Assembly: GCA_025922945.1 (NCBI GenBank)
Contig: JAICGW010000019.1
Coordinates: 1-32,760, forward strand
Source of the DNA: Acidimicrobiia bacterium
GTDB lineage: Bacteria > Actinomycetota > Acidimicrobiia > Spongiisociales > ZC4RG35
DNA: 32,760 nt
Reading direction: 5' to 3'
Below, piece after piece: positions 32,614 through 32,760 of the stretch. The position numbers and the translations under genes are program-made. Position 1 is the first letter of the stretch. Each line of letters begins with the position of its first letter. The notes under the pieces were generated by a model. It was not told the origin of the DNA. It did no database searches and worked only from the letters and a program-made list of their open reading frames with translations.

Positions 32614-32760
32614 GGTGGCCGTAGCTCAGCAGGGTTAGAGCCGTTGAGCCGTGTGGCCCTGGACCTCGTACACTGTTCGCTTCCGCGGTGGTCGTAGCTC
32701 AGCAGGGTTAGAGCCGTTGAGCCGTGTGGCCCTGGACCTCGTAGACTGTTCGCTTCCGCG
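32614..32760 (+). repeat. Tandem 73-bp tRNA-like repeats, continuing past the right edge
   Basis: Two adjacent units, 32614-32686 and 32687-32759, are identical at 71 of 73 positions (C32619/T32692 and C32671/G32744), and one further base remains at the edge. Each starts GGTGG(C/T)CGTAGCTCAG and contains the D-arm pair GCTC/GAGC with the GG of a D-loop. The rest cannot form an anticodon arm, T-arm or 7-bp acceptor stem. Unit length equals that of the adjacent tRNA-Arg. No open reading frame or spacer is present. Confidence 0.8.

Noticed and set aside
32614-32760. CRISPR array
   Set aside because: The units are contiguous, with no unique spacers between them, and the period equals the unit length.

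Overview
The window is GC-rich, gene-dense bacterial chromosome, most likely from a deep-branching actinomycete (Actinomycetota, perhaps Acidimicrobiia; the class is inferred). The evidence is gene order and product type. DUF3499 - manB - Trm112-like - SIS isomerase - sahH - comF - hpf - secA, the block prfB - ftsE - ftsX - smpB, and the trio Rv1339-like phosphodiesterase - rph - rdgB all follow an order familiar from Mycobacterium and relatives. Many genes start with GTG or TTG and overlap the previous stop by 4 nt. Several monocistronic starts sit 6-9 nt behind a TANNNT -10 box, as in leaderless actinobacterial mRNAs.

Layout. 1-516 is the 3' end of a DUF5719-like gene, separated by a bidirectional terminator from a GH15 glucoamylase/trehalase-type enzyme on the minus strand. 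2466-6100 holds a membrane thioredoxin-like protein, DUF3499, a DUF6788-like protein, a 58-aa zinc ribbon and a large polytopic membrane protein; a GT2 glycosyltransferase converges on it. 6855-11222 is the sugar-phosphate/methyl-cycle operon manB - Trm112-like - SIS isomerase - sahH - comF. 11258-15166 is hpf - LuxR-type response regulator - secA. A secreted SLH/collagen-like protein (15267-15932) lies between secA and prfB. prfB carries a textbook +1 programmed frameshift. It is followed by ftsE - ftsX - M23 peptidase - smpB - ssrA (tmRNA), a cell-division/ribosome-rescue block.

20940-26153: a radical SAM protein with a LexA/SOS-like box in its promoter, an acyl-CoA dehydrogenase, a DUF983 protein, then pdxH - MBL phosphodiesterase - rph - rdgB, all translationally coupled. 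26375-32398 is more accessory: two ECF sigma/anti-sigma pairs (the first behind a cluster of CGGAC/GTCCG dyads), tRNA-Leu, tRNA-Lys, an HTH/LAGLIDADG-like protein, a GNAT enzyme, tRNA-Pro, a membrane-anchored cytochrome c with an Ig/FixH-like partner, tRNA-Gly, and an RNase HII homologue that lacks one catalytic aspartate.

The right edge (32391-32760) is the most unusual stretch: one intact tRNA-Arg(TCT), a decayed upstream copy of it, and two head-to-tail 73-bp units that begin like a tRNA but cannot close a cloverleaf. The array continues out of the window. I see no CRISPR array, no insertion sequence and no prophage.
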